Source: Labrys sp. WJW (lineage in GTDB: Bacteria > Pseudomonadota > Alphaproteobacteria > Rhizobiales > Labraceae). Taken from it: DNA of 64,000 nucleotides. Both the position numbers and the translations under genes were made by a program. The notes below the pieces were generated by a model. It had not been told where the DNA came from. It worked only from the letters and a program-made list of their open reading frames with translations, and made no database searches. Positions 9,244 to 17,430 of the stretch are shown here, one piece after another; position 1 is the stretch's first letter, and every line of letters begins with the position of its first letter. The DNA lies in NCBI RefSeq assembly GCF_001676615.1, contig NZ_LYXZ01000039.1, positions 1-64,000 on the forward strand. Direction: 5' to 3'.

Positions 9244-10362
9244 TCAGGCCGGCGGGATGGCCGCGGCGAAGCCGGCCGCCTCGATATCCGCCCGGATCAG
9301 GCCCGCCGGGACGCCCTGGTTGAATTTCGGTTCGCCCCAGGCCGGATCGCCGAAATGATGGAGGGCGAGAAGCTGCCACTCCATGCTCAGGCAAGGTGAG
9401 CCCGAAGAGCCCGGATCGGTGTTGGTGGCATAGCGCAGCCTCGGCCGGCTTGGCGGGGCGGGCGTGGGCAGGATCGCCTCGGTGTCGATCGCCAGCTTGA
9501 CGGGGCCGCCATGGGGATGCTGGGCGATGATCAGGGGCGAGCCTTGGCTCAGGGCCTCGTCCCGCTTCGGCAGGGCGAGCCAGCCGCGCTTGGTGCCGGC
9601 GGTCCCGGCGAGCTGCAGCAGCGCAAAGTCGAGCTCGGTCGTCGTGGGTGGCGGCTCGTCCGGCGCCTCGGTCATTTCGGCCGGCGCATAGGGACGATGG
9701 TGCAGCAGCGGCGTGGCGGACAAGGCGACCGCCTCGCCCTCGTTGAAGGAACCGTCGGCCTTGCGGGCATAGTCGAAGCGGCAGGAAATGGCGGTCATGC
9801 CGTTCTGTCCGGCGGCGGCCTCGACGACATGCCAGTTCGTCAGCACGGCCTGCGGCCCGACCAGAAAACCGGTGCCGGCCGGGCTGCCGTCGATCTCGAT
9901 GCGGCAGACCCTGCGCAGCGTCTCGTTCATTCCGGCGATCCACAAGGCGGGATCGAGCATGTGCAGATGCGGCTTGACGTTGCGCTGCAGGCCGGGGCCG
10001 AGGGTCTCGGCGCTGGGCTGCGTGCCGCGATGGTCCTTGTCCAGCACCACCAGGTCATAGGGGTTGGTCAGGGTTTCGGCCGCCGCTTCCGGCGCCAGCC
10101 GCGTGATGAGCTGGCGAATATCGTCGCGATGCGGGCGGTTGACGTAGATCGCCTTGAGGAAATTGCCGGTCTGGCCTTCCTGTTCGAGGCGAATGACCAG
10201 TTCGCGCAGCACCGAGACCAGCGGCTGCCTCACATCGGTCCAGTAGACCTCGAGCTGATCGCCGGTCGCCACATAGACGAAATTGCCGAGATCATCGAGA
10301 TTGACGGTCGTCGAGAGGGCCTTGGCCAGTTCAGAGACTTGCGCGCCTGTGAGCTTGTCCAC
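9244..10362 (-). CDS. EAD1-trypsin-like serine protease, first gene of the cassette
   Basis: Probable effector of the cassette. From the GTG at 10362 (preceded by AAGAGGGGG) the protein has 372 residues. An upstream extension to an ATG is possible, but it would run through a family B repeat and is unlikely. Residues 1-90 match the EAD1 pattern (LTGAQVSELAKAL...LRELVIRLEQEGQTGNFLKAI...NRP). Residues 145-372 are a chymotrypsin-fold protease with His178 (LTNWHVV), Asp245 (ELDFALLQL) and Ser320 (DPGSSGSP), so the triad is intact. There is no signal peptide or membrane segment, so it is a cytosolic protease. EAD1-trypsin fusions are known from computational surveys of NTP-dependent bacterial conflict systems; the partners here are not ones I can name. 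Targets are unknown. Confidence 0.85.
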   Translation of the reverse strand: MDKLTGAQVSELAKALSTTVNLDDLGNFVYVATGDQLEVYWTDVRQPLVSVLRELVIRLEQEGQTGNFLKAIYVNRPHRDDIRQLITRLAPEAAAETLTNPYDLVVLDKDHRGTQPSAETLGPGLQRNVKPHLHMLDPALWIAGMNETLRRVCRIEIDGSPAGTGFLVGPQAVLTNWHVVEAAAGQNGMTAISCRFDYARKADGSFNEGEAVALSATPLLHHRPYAPAEMTEAPDEPPPTTTELDFALLQLAGTAGTKRGWLALPKRDEALSQGSPLIIAQHPHGGPVKLAIDTEAILPTPAPPSRPRLRYATNTDPGSSGSPCLSMEWQLLALHHFGDPAWGEPKFNQGVPAGLIRADIEAAGFAAAIPPA

Positions 10363-10445
10363 CTTCGCCCCCTCTTGCCGCCCGGTGCTTGCCGCTCGCT
10401 CGACTATCCCGATGTCGGCTCCCGGCTGAGCGCCTGCTTGCTCGA

Positions 10446-10508
10446 GCTCCCTGTTTCGACGCGCCCTTGCGGTTCCAGCTGTCTCCGTCCAATCGCAAGA
10501 CGCTTTAG
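10446..10508. repeat. Interspersed repeat, family B, copy 2 (second half only)
   Basis: TTTCGACGCGCCCTTGCGG is followed by CAATCGCAAGACGCTTTA, matching the right-hand stem-loop of the full copy at 3601-3702 with several substitutions. The left-hand stem-loop is absent. Confidence 0.7.
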
Positions 10509-10647
10509 CATAATCGCGTGAGAGCGCCGTGAATCCCGGCAGGGGCCGGACTTCAGCGTGGGGCGGAGGACGTCGGAAGGACGCCACAGCGCCAGATGTG
10601 GATGCCGGTGTTCGGCGAAGCCGGGATGGCAAGCAGCGCAATGAGAA

Positions 10648-10677
10648 CCGCCTCCGTCGCGTGTGCTACGGAGGCGG
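10648..10677 (-). terminator. Hairpin downstream of the ABC transporter operon
   Basis: A perfect 10-bp stem (CCGCCTCCGT / ACGGAGGCGG) with a 10-base loop, 36 bases past the permease stop. The tract after it on the minus strand is only weakly T-rich (TTCTCATTG), so it is either an intrinsic terminator of modest strength or a 3'-end stabiliser. Confidence 0.55.
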
Positions 10678-10712
10678 GGAAAGGCACGAGGCGTGGAACG
10701 TGCCGCGTCGGC

Positions 10713-11738
10713 TCAGGTGCGGGCGCTGCCGGAAGAGCGCAGGCGGTCGAGGGCGACGGCGCCGATGATCACCAGGCCCTTGATGATGAACTGCCAGATG
10801 TCGGACACGCCGATCAGGATCAGGCCGTTGGAGAGCACGGCGATGATCAGGGCACCGATGAGCGTACCCCAGATCGAACCGATGCCGCCCACGAAGCTGG
10901 TGCCACCGAGGATGACGGCGGCGATGGCGTCGAGTTCGTAGGACTGACCAAGCTGCAGGCCGTTGGCGGCATAGAGCTTGGCTGCCGACATTGCCCCGCC
11001 GAGGCCCGCCAGCAGACCGGAAATGCCGTAGACGATGAGCAGGATCGACCAGACCTTGATGCCCGACAGCCGCGAGGCTTCGGCATTGCCGCCGATGGCG
11101 TAGATGCGCAGGCCCAGCACCGTACGGCGCAGGATCAGCCAGGACACCACCACCGTGGCGAGCGCGATCACCATCAGCCAGGGCACGCCGAACAGCGTGC
11201 CGTTGCCGATGAAGGCGAAGGGCAGGCTGGGATTGAAGATCGTCTTGTCTTCGCCGAACAGGCGGGCGAGGCCGCGCACCGCCGTCATCGAGCCGAGGGT
11301 GACGATGAAGGGTGGCAGGCGCATGAAGGCGATCAGCGCACCATTGACGAGGCCGAGCAGGCCGCCGGTCACCAAAGCGGCTACCAGCCCCATCATGCCC
11401 CAGCCCGGGATCAGCGAGACGATCAGGGCGATCATGGCCGAGGCTGCCAGCACCGAGCCGACCGAGAGGTCGATGCCGCCGGTGAGGATGACGAAGGTCA
11501 TGCCGGCGGCCAGCACGGTGTTGATCGAGGCCTGCTGGGCCACGATCGACAGATTGTTCCAGCTCATGAAGCGACCGCTGGCCCAGGACAGGCCGCCGGA
11601 TTCGACATAGCCCGACAGCAGCTGGAACAGGATGGCGATCAGCACGAGGGCCGGCAGCATGCCCAGGCCCCGCAGGGTGCCGGACAGGGCGAATTTGCGG
11701 CGGGCGGTATCTGCAGTGGAAGGGTTGGTGGATGTCAT
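10713..11738 (-). CDS. Sugar ABC transporter permease, RbsC/XylH-like
   Basis: Membrane channel of a CUT2-type (ribose/xylose class) importer. 341 residues from the ATG at 11738, which has GCAGGAC about ten bases upstream; a longer frame to 11993 would run through a palindromic repeat and is rejected. About nine hydrophobic helices are visible, with the family motif GGIDLSVGS near residues 84-92 and the late AAVILGGTSFVGG segment that contacts the ATPase. It is the last gene of the operon and is separated from the ATPase gene by 187 bases that contain a family A repeat. A solute-specificity call cannot be made from the permease. Confidence 0.92.
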   Translation of the reverse strand: MTSTNPSTADTARRKFALSGTLRGLGMLPALVLIAILFQLLSGYVESGGLSWASGRFMSWNNLSIVAQQASINTVLAAGMTFVILTGGIDLSVGSVLAASAMIALIVSLIPGWGMMGLVAALVTGGLLGLVNGALIAFMRLPPFIVTLGSMTAVRGLARLFGEDKTIFNPSLPFAFIGNGTLFGVPWLMVIALATVVVSWLILRRTVLGLRIYAIGGNAEASRLSGIKVWSILLIVYGISGLLAGLGGAMSAAKLYAANGLQLGQSYELDAIAAVILGGTSFVGGIGSIWGTLIGALIIAVLSNGLILIGVSDIWQFIIKGLVIIGAVALDRLRSSGSART

Positions 11739-11774
11739 CGCACAGTCCTGCCTGTCTTGGGGGCCGTGTATTCC

Positions 11775-11881
11775 TGGGATCGCAGGCATCCCTGCGTGCT
11801 CTTCCTTTCCCGCGAGCGACCCGTCTCCAAGTGCAGGCAGTCGCGACATGCAAGCATGTCGCTGAGATGCCTGCGATCCCA
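11775..11881. repeat. MITE-like palindromic element, family A variant, copy inside the ABC operon
   Basis: A 107-base element with perfect 16-bp ends (TGGGATCGCAGGCATC at 11775-11790 and its complement at 11866-11881) and an internal palindrome GCGACATGCAAGCATGTCGC at 11843-11862. The same internal palindrome, with AG in the loop, occurs in the copy at 33755-33871. It lies between the ATPase and permease genes of one operon. Confidence 0.8.
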
Positions 11882-11925
11882 AGAAGAGTCGATCTCGAGG
11901 CGAGCTGGTATGGAAGCCGGGTGCA

Positions 11926-13464
11926 TCATGCGGCATCCTTCGCGGCTGAGGTCGCGATGGCCATGATGTTCTCCTGGCTGACCGCTTCGGCATTGCCGCC
12001 TCCGCCGAGTTCCCCGGCGATGTGGCCTTCGCGCATCACGATGACGCGGTCGCAGATACCGACGATTTCGGGCAGTTCGGACGAGATCACCGCAACGCCG
12101 ACGCCCTCGCGGGCCAGCCGGTCGATCAGGCGGTAGATTTCCGATTTGGCGCCGATGTCGACGCCGCGTGTCGGCTCGTCCAGGATCAGCACGCGCGGCT
12201 TGGTCTCGAGCAGGCGCGAGAGCAGGACCTTCTGCTGGTTGCCGCCCGACAGGCCGCCGACCGGCGCGTCGGGCGAGGCGGTGCGGATGCCGGTGGCCTG
12301 GATCGCCTCGGCCGTGCGCCTGCGGCCCTTGGCGAGGTTGAGGAAGCCGCCGGCCAGGGCGTCGCGGGCGATCACACCCAGATTGATGTTCTCGGCCACC
12401 GACATGTCCAGCATCAGCCCGAGCAGCTTGCGGTCCTCGGTGAGATAGGCAATGCCGGCCTCGATGGCGTCCTGGGGCGAACGGATGCTGACTTCCTTGC
12501 CATCGACCGTCACGGTGCCCGATATCCTCGCATCGGCGCCGTAGATCAGGCGGGCCAGCTCGGTACGGCCGGCGCCGACCAGGCCGGCAATGCCGAGCAC
12601 CTCGCCCTCGTGGATGTCGAAGGAGCAGGGCTGGATGCGCCTGCCATCGGCGATGTCGCGCACCGAGAAGATGATCCGGCCGCGGCTTTGGTGGGCGTCG
12701 TGCTCCTTCTTGTAGAAGGAGGAGAGGTCGCGTCCCACCATCATGCGCACCACCGCGGCGGGGGTGATCGCCTCGCGGTCCAGGGTTCCGACATAGGTGC
12801 CGTCGCGCAGCACCGAAACGCGGTCGGAGAGCTCGTAGACCTCCTTCATGCGGTGGCTGATATAGACGATGGCGAGCCCCTCCTGCTTGAGCTGGCGCAC
12901 CAAAGCGAACAGCCGCTCGGTCTCGCGCTCGGACAGGGTGGTGGTGGGCTCGTCCATGATCAGCACGCGCGAGCGGGCATGGACGGCACGAGCGATTTCC
13001 ACCAGCTGGCGTTCGGCGATGGAGAGTTCGGCGACCTTGTCGCGTGCGCTGAAGGTGGCGCCGAGGCGCTGCAGCACGCTTTCGACGCCGGCAACCATGG
13101 CGCCGCGGTCGATTAAGCCGGCCCGGCTCGGTTCGCGGCCGAGATAGATGTTCTCGGCCACGGTGAGATTGGGTGCGAGGGCAAGCTCCTGGTAGATGAT
13201 GGCGATGCCCAATTGCTTGGCCGCCATCGGCCCCGAGATCGCCACCTTCTGTCCATCGATCAGGATTTCCGAGCCTTCATCCGGCGTGTAGGCGCCGGAG
13301 AGGATCTTCATCAGGGTCGATTTGCCCGCGCCGTTCTCGCCCATCAGGGCATGGATCTCGCCGAGCTTGACGTCGAGCGATACGTTCTTCAGGGCCTGGA
13401 CCCGACCGAACGTCTTGGAAACATTACGCATTTCCAGAAAGGGATGCGTCTGGCCTGGGTTCAT
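11926..13464 (-). CDS. Sugar ABC transporter ATP-binding protein, RbsA/XylG-like (two ATPase halves)
   Basis: Energises the CUT2 importer encoded around it. 512 residues with two tandem nucleotide-binding domains. The first has Walker A GENGAGKST, the signature SIAERQLVEIAR and Walker B VLIMDEPT. The second has a degenerate Walker A (GLVGAGRTELAR), an intact LSGGNQQKVLLSR signature and VLILDEPT. The asymmetry is normal for RbsA-type proteins. It starts 21 bases after the dehydrogenase stop, so it is co-transcribed with it. The polyol/sugar-acid dehydrogenase upstream suggests the cargo is a sugar alcohol or a related sugar. Confidence 0.95.
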   Translation of the reverse strand: MNPGQTHPFLEMRNVSKTFGRVQALKNVSLDVKLGEIHALMGENGAGKSTLMKILSGAYTPDEGSEILIDGQKVAISGPMAAKQLGIAIIYQELALAPNLTVAENIYLGREPSRAGLIDRGAMVAGVESVLQRLGATFSARDKVAELSIAERQLVEIARAVHARSRVLIMDEPTTTLSERETERLFALVRQLKQEGLAIVYISHRMKEVYELSDRVSVLRDGTYVGTLDREAITPAAVVRMMVGRDLSSFYKKEHDAHQSRGRIIFSVRDIADGRRIQPCSFDIHEGEVLGIAGLVGAGRTELARLIYGADARISGTVTVDGKEVSIRSPQDAIEAGIAYLTEDRKLLGLMLDMSVAENINLGVIARDALAGGFLNLAKGRRRTAEAIQATGIRTASPDAPVGGLSGGNQQKVLLSRLLETKPRVLILDEPTRGVDIGAKSEIYRLIDRLAREGVGVAVISSELPEIVGICDRVIVMREGHIAGELGGGGNAEAVSQENIMAIATSAAKDAA

Positions 13465-13485
13465 CCTGCCCCCGTTCTCATGCTG

Positions 13486-14961
13486 TTATCTCAGCAGTTG
13501 CGCCAATGTTGCAGCTGTTCCCTGGCTTGCCAATGATTTTGACTGGATTTGGTAAGCGGCGACGAAGGCCGGGCTCTGGCGAAGGCCGAGGCCGGCAAAG
13601 GCCTCGATGTCGAGCACGGCCAGGGGATCGCCGCTCTTCAGCCGCTGCCAATCGGCCTCGCCGATGCGCGGCTCGAAGATATCGAAGGCAACACCCTGAT
13701 CGTCCACGCCGCCGAGATAGCGGGCAAAGCAGGCAAGCAGGAAGGCCTCGCGCGCGAGGTCCGAGCCACCGGCAATCAGCTGGCCGATGGTCTTGCCGTG
13801 GAAGACCACGATCTTGGAGGCACCGTCGCCGGCCACCCGGAGAAGCTGGTCCTTGATCGCCGGATTGGCGAAGCGCTCGATTACCGTGTCGGTGAAAGCT
13901 TGCGTCGAATAGCCCGCTGGCGGTTCGACCAGGCGGCGAACATCGCGCTCCCAGAAGGCGTGGAGCAGGCGGGGAATGTCGGGATAACGCATGCCTTCGT
14001 CGACCTGGCGGCCCCCCATCAGCAGGGACGGGTAGCACATCAACATATGCGCGGCGTTGGAGAGCCTGCCCTTCACCGCGACATAGGCCGGCACCTCGCT
14101 GCTGAACACCACGCCAGCCCGTTCGAGCTCGGGGCGGCCGGCGCAGAAACGGTCCTCCACCACCCAGCTCGTATAGGGTTCGCAGGTGGCGGCGACGAGA
14201 TCCTCGACACCGATGCCGGCGGTGATGCGCCGGCGCTCGTCCTCCGGCACCTGCGGGGCGATGCGGTCGACCATCGAATTGGGGAAGGCGCCATTCGCCT
14301 CGATCCAGTCGGCAAGGCCGGGATCGAGGGCTCGGGCAAAACCGACTACGCCGAGGCGCGAGGTGTCGCCGTTGCGGGGGAGATTGTCGCAGGACATCAC
14401 GGTGAAGGGCGGCAGGCCAGCCTCGCGACGGAGCGCCAGCGCAGCCACGATATAGCCGAACACCGTCCGGGGCGGGCCGCCATCGAGATCGTGGCGGACG
14501 TCGGGGTGATCGAGACGAAAAGCGCCGGTGGTCTCGTCGATGTTGTAGCCGCCTTCGGTGATGGTGAGCGAGACGATGCGGGTGGCGGGATCGGCGAGGC
14601 GGGCCAGCACGGCTTCCGGATTCGCCGGGGCATGCAGATAGTCGATCATCGCGCCGACGACCTGCGTTTCCGTCGGGGCCGGGGAGGTGAGCTGCGTCAC
14701 GGTGTAGAGATTGTCCTGCCGGCGATAGGCTTCCGCCTTGGCCCGCGCGGCGGCGCCGTCCGTCAGCCCTACGCCGCAGATCGCCCAATCCTCGTGCCCG
14801 GGATGGTGCAGGCAGCCCTCGATGGCGATGGCCTGGTGCACGCGATGGAAATTGCCGACCCCGAAATGCACGATTCCGGCCCGCAGCCGGCTGCGATCAT
14901 AGGTCGGCCGGGTGACGGTCGGGCCGAACGAGGCAAGCGTCGATGTGTCGAGCGGGGGCAT
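13486..14961 (-). CDS. Mannitol dehydrogenase-family oxidoreductase (polyol or hexuronate)
   Basis: NAD(P)-dependent interconversion of a polyol and ketose, or of a hexuronate and ketohexuronate. 491 residues, typical of the mannitol 2-dehydrogenase / fructuronate reductase superfamily. The nucleotide-binding turn GVGNFHR is at residues 34-40. The catalytic K-x4-N-x2-H pattern is present as Lys297, Asn302 and His305 (KGRLSNAAH), matching the spacing in Pseudomonas mannitol 2-dehydrogenase. It lies second in the importer operon, between the binding-protein gene and the ATPase gene, so its substrate is probably the imported compound. The family cannot be resolved to mannitol, arabitol, sorbitol or fructuronate from motifs alone. 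Confidence 0.9.
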   Translation of the reverse strand: MPPLDTSTLASFGPTVTRPTYDRSRLRAGIVHFGVGNFHRVHQAIAIEGCLHHPGHEDWAICGVGLTDGAAARAKAEAYRRQDNLYTVTQLTSPAPTETQVVGAMIDYLHAPANPEAVLARLADPATRIVSLTITEGGYNIDETTGAFRLDHPDVRHDLDGGPPRTVFGYIVAALALRREAGLPPFTVMSCDNLPRNGDTSRLGVVGFARALDPGLADWIEANGAFPNSMVDRIAPQVPEDERRRITAGIGVEDLVAATCEPYTSWVVEDRFCAGRPELERAGVVFSSEVPAYVAVKGRLSNAAHMLMCYPSLLMGGRQVDEGMRYPDIPRLLHAFWERDVRRLVEPPAGYSTQAFTDTVIERFANPAIKDQLLRVAGDGASKIVVFHGKTIGQLIAGGSDLAREAFLLACFARYLGGVDDQGVAFDIFEPRIGEADWQRLKSGDPLAVLDIEAFAGLGLRQSPAFVAAYQIQSKSLASQGTAATLAQLLR

Positions 14962-14983
14962 TTGCGTGTGCTTTCAGGCGTTG

Positions 14984-15014
14984 AAAAGGCCTCCCCCGGG
15001 GGCGGGAGGAGGCC
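14984..15014 (-). terminator. Hairpin plus T-run between binding-protein and dehydrogenase genes (attenuator)
   Basis: On the minus strand GGCCTCC pairs with GGAGGCC, extended by three G-C pairs with a bulged A, and is followed directly by TTTT. It stands 22 bases after the binding-protein stop. Such partial terminators commonly let binding-protein mRNA exceed that of the membrane parts; that role is inferred. Confidence 0.65.
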
Positions 15015-15035
15015 AGCTTATGTCAGATGGCGACG

Positions 15036-15995
15036 TCAGTCGTCGTGCTTGGCATTCCATCCCTTGTAGTCGCCGACATTCTCGCGGGTGACCAGGGCTG
15101 AGGGAATCAGGATGACGGGTTTCTCGGGCTTCTTGCCGTTGACCAGGTCCATCGCGGTCTGCGCCGAGACCTTGGGAATGGCGTAGAAATCCTGGCTGGC
15201 GGAGGCCTTGATCATGTCCAGCGCCGGATCCTTCAAGGCGGCCTCGATGTCGGGAGAGCCGTCGACCGAGGTGATGAAGAACTCGCTGCGGCCCGCCTGC
15301 TTGGCGGCGAGCGCCGTACCGATGGCCTGCGGATCGTTGATGGTGAAGATTGCGTCGATCTTGGGGAAGCGGGTCAGGTAGCCCTGCGCCACGGCCATGC
15401 CGCCGTCGCGCGATCCCTTGCCGTCCTGGTCGTCCGACAGGATCTTGATGTCGGGATATTTGGCCAGGACCTGCTTGCAGCCCACCACGCGGTCGATCAC
15501 CGAGGAGACCTGCGGCCCGTTCTGGATGACGACATTGCCGGCGCCCTTGAGCTTGTCGGCGATGTACTGGCAGGAAACGCTGCCGGCCATGATGTTGTCG
15601 GTCATCACGATGGCATCCGCGCCCTCGGCACCGGTGTCGAAGGCGATGACCGGGATGCCGGCCGCCTGGGCCTTCTTGATGGCGGGCGTGATCGCCTTGG
15701 GGTCACCGGGGTTGAGCAGGATGAAATCAGCGCCGGCTGCGATGAAATTGTCGATCTGGTTGACCTGCTTGCCGAGGTCGTAGTCGTAGCCGACGGTGGT
15801 CACCTGCGCCTGGGGATAGGCCTTCTTGATGATCCGGGTCGCGGTGTTGGCGATGATCACGAAGCCGGGATTGCCGAGCGATCCCACCGATATGCCGACC
15901 GTCTTGACCTCCTTGGCCAGGGCAGGGGCCGATATGCCCGTGACCAGGGCCGCACCGGCCATGGCGATGCCGGCGAGGCATTTCAAAGCCTTCAT
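15036..15995 (-). CDS. Periplasmic sugar-binding protein of the ABC importer (RbsB-like)
   Basis: Captures the substrate for the CUT2 importer. 319 residues with a signal peptide of about 27 residues (MKALKCLAGIAMAGAALVTG, cleavage after ALA). The mature part has the two-lobed periplasmic-binding protein / LacI-type fold: VGISVGSLGNPGFVIIANT at the start, NPGDPKAITPAIKKAQAAGIPVIAFDTG and TINDPQAIGTALAAKQAG later. GAGGAGGAAATC directly precedes the ATG, a strong ribosome site. First gene of the operon, headed by the LacI-type operator at 16011-16028. Confidence 0.94.
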   Translation of the reverse strand: MKALKCLAGIAMAGAALVTGISAPALAKEVKTVGISVGSLGNPGFVIIANTATRIIKKAYPQAQVTTVGYDYDLGKQVNQIDNFIAAGADFILLNPGDPKAITPAIKKAQAAGIPVIAFDTGAEGADAIVMTDNIMAGSVSCQYIADKLKGAGNVVIQNGPQVSSVIDRVVGCKQVLAKYPDIKILSDDQDGKGSRDGGMAVAQGYLTRFPKIDAIFTINDPQAIGTALAAKQAGRSEFFITSVDGSPDIEAALKDPALDMIKASASQDFYAIPKVSAQTAMDLVNGKKPEKPVILIPSALVTRENVGDYKGWNAKHDD

Positions 15996-16010
15996 GATTT
16001 CCTCCTCATG

Positions 16011-16036
16011 AATGAGATCGATCTCATTTTATTATA
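16011..16036 (-). promoter_or_regulatory. LacI-family operator (perfect 18-bp palindrome) with adjacent TATAAT box
   Basis: AATGAGATCGATCTCATT at 16011-16028 is a perfect palindrome with the central CG typical of LacI-family operators. On the minus strand a perfect TATAAT (16036-16031) lies two bases upstream, so the operator covers the expected transcription start. No good -35 box sits at the right spacing. The operator is 15 bases before the binding-protein ATG and downstream of the LacI-type gene that most likely encodes its repressor. Confidence 0.82.
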
Positions 16037-16093
16037 AAAACTTACAAACGAATTGATGCACGAGAAGGCAGGCCTGTCAACGCTGGTCCGCGA

Positions 16094-17188
16094 TCAAGGC
16101 GCGAGATCGAAGACCGATTCCCGGTCGATCAGGATGGTCGGCATCTCGACATCCCGGCCGGCTTCGCCGCCCTGGATCTGCCGAACCAGCAAATTGACGG
16201 CTGCGCGCCCCATTTCATGGATCGGACGCTGCACCACCGAGATCGCCGGCGTGAGGGCGCCCGACCACGGCGATTCGTCGAAACTGATGAGGGCGACATC
16301 CCGCCCCACCGCCAGGTTCAAGGCGCGGCAGGCGGCCAGCACCCCGATGGCGATTTCCTCGCATGTCGCCAAGATCGCGGTAGGCCGTGGATCGGCACTG
16401 AGAATCGACGTCGCAGCGTCGATGATCATCTGGGGATTGTTCGGCGTGTAGCGCAGCCAGTCCTTCGGCAGGTCGAGGCCGGCGGCCGCCAGGGCCTCGC
16501 GCGCACCGAGGACGCGATCGCGCGCGCTCGAGACGGCGCCCCGCGGCTCGCTTTGCCGATGCGAGGTGGCAGCGGCAGTCAAGACGACGAGGCCGATGCG
16601 GGTGTGTCTGCGGGCGATGAACAATTCCACGGCCTCGCGGGCACCGCCGCGGTCATCCGTGGTTACGGCGCTGACCGGAATGTCCGCGATGCGGCGGTCG
16701 AGCAGCACCATGCGTCCCTCGCCTGCGCCCGCCTTCTGCAGATGCTCGTTGTGGTCGGGCGAGGACGGCACCACGATCATGCCGGCGACGCGCTTCTCCA
16801 TCAGGGTCTGCACGGCCTCGATCTCGGTCTTGAGATCGTCGTCCGTGTTCACGATCAGGGTCTGATATCCCAGGGAGGCGCAGGTATCGATGATCGCCCG
16901 GGCCGCGCTGGCGAAGAAGGAATTGCTGATGTCGGCGAGCACCACCCCAATGACCTGGGTGCGGCCCGCCCGCATGGCCCGGGCCGCTTCGTTGAGCCGG
17001 TAGTTCAGCGTCCGGGCCGCCGCTGCGACGCGCTCGCGCGTCTCCTCGGTGACCAGGCCATAGCCGCCGAGAGCACGGGCCGCCGTCGCACGGGAAACCT
17101 TGGCAAGACGGGCGACGTCCAGGAGGCGGGCAGGACGGGAAGGACCGGCTCTCGGACTTTCCTCGTCGGTTTTCTTGTTTTGGGTCAT
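16094..17188 (-). CDS. LacI-family transcriptional repressor of the ABC importer operon
   Basis: 364 residues. The N-terminal helix-turn-helix reads LLDVARLAKVSRATAARALGG, followed by the hinge helix region (NYRLNEAARAMRAGRTQVIGVV) and a periplasmic-binding-protein-like effector domain (about 80-364). It is immediately upstream of the importer operon on the same strand. A perfect LacI-type palindrome lies in the 98-base gap between them, so the target can be named with some confidence; the inducer is presumably the transported sugar or polyol. The hinge lacks nothing obvious. The N-terminal ~20 residues are a charged extension. AGTAGAGGC precedes the ATG. Confidence 0.93.
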   Translation of the reverse strand: MTQNKKTDEESPRAGPSRPARLLDVARLAKVSRATAARALGGYGLVTEETRERVAAAARTLNYRLNEAARAMRAGRTQVIGVVLADISNSFFASAARAIIDTCASLGYQTLIVNTDDDLKTEIEAVQTLMEKRVAGMIVVPSSPDHNEHLQKAGAGEGRMVLLDRRIADIPVSAVTTDDRGGAREAVELFIARRHTRIGLVVLTAAATSHRQSEPRGAVSSARDRVLGAREALAAAGLDLPKDWLRYTPNNPQMIIDAATSILSADPRPTAILATCEEIAIGVLAACRALNLAVGRDVALISFDESPWSGALTPAISVVQRPIHEMGRAAVNLLVRQIQGGEAGRDVEMPTILIDRESVFDLAP

Positions 17189-17430
17189 GCCTCTACTTGG
17201 TGCAGGAGGCTTTCTTTGGCCAAATTGGAAAAGTATTTGCAGTCGCGGAGAGCCTGCCTACTCCCTTTACGGTAGAAAGGCAAACCATCCGCGCCTGTTG
17301 GCGGCCGATCCCGCCCGATCAAGATCAGGCTGTCGGTTGTTCAGCAAAGTTTGGAAATAGTCGGCCTTTTTAAAGTCATCGGATCGCCGCGATGGCAGCG
17401 GACACCTCGCGGATACTGCTGCCGCCCTGA

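Larger units (their letters stand above)
10363..10712. other. Intergenic region between the EAD cassette and the ABC operon
   Basis: 350 bases without a convincing gene. It holds a partial family B repeat (10446-10508), the leader of the protease gene, and a strong hairpin (10648-10677) that probably ends the ABC transporter operon. Reading frames crossing it have no family-like sequence. Confidence 0.6.

Noticed and set aside
10363..10641. N-terminal extension of the protease gene to an ATG at 10641
   Set aside because: Would translate a family B repeat and has no similarity to EAD proteins; the GTG at 10362 has a ribosome site right before the domain.
11739..11993. N-terminal extension of the permease gene
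   Set aside because: It runs through a palindromic repeat and into the ATPase gene; the ATG at 11738 has its own ribosome site.
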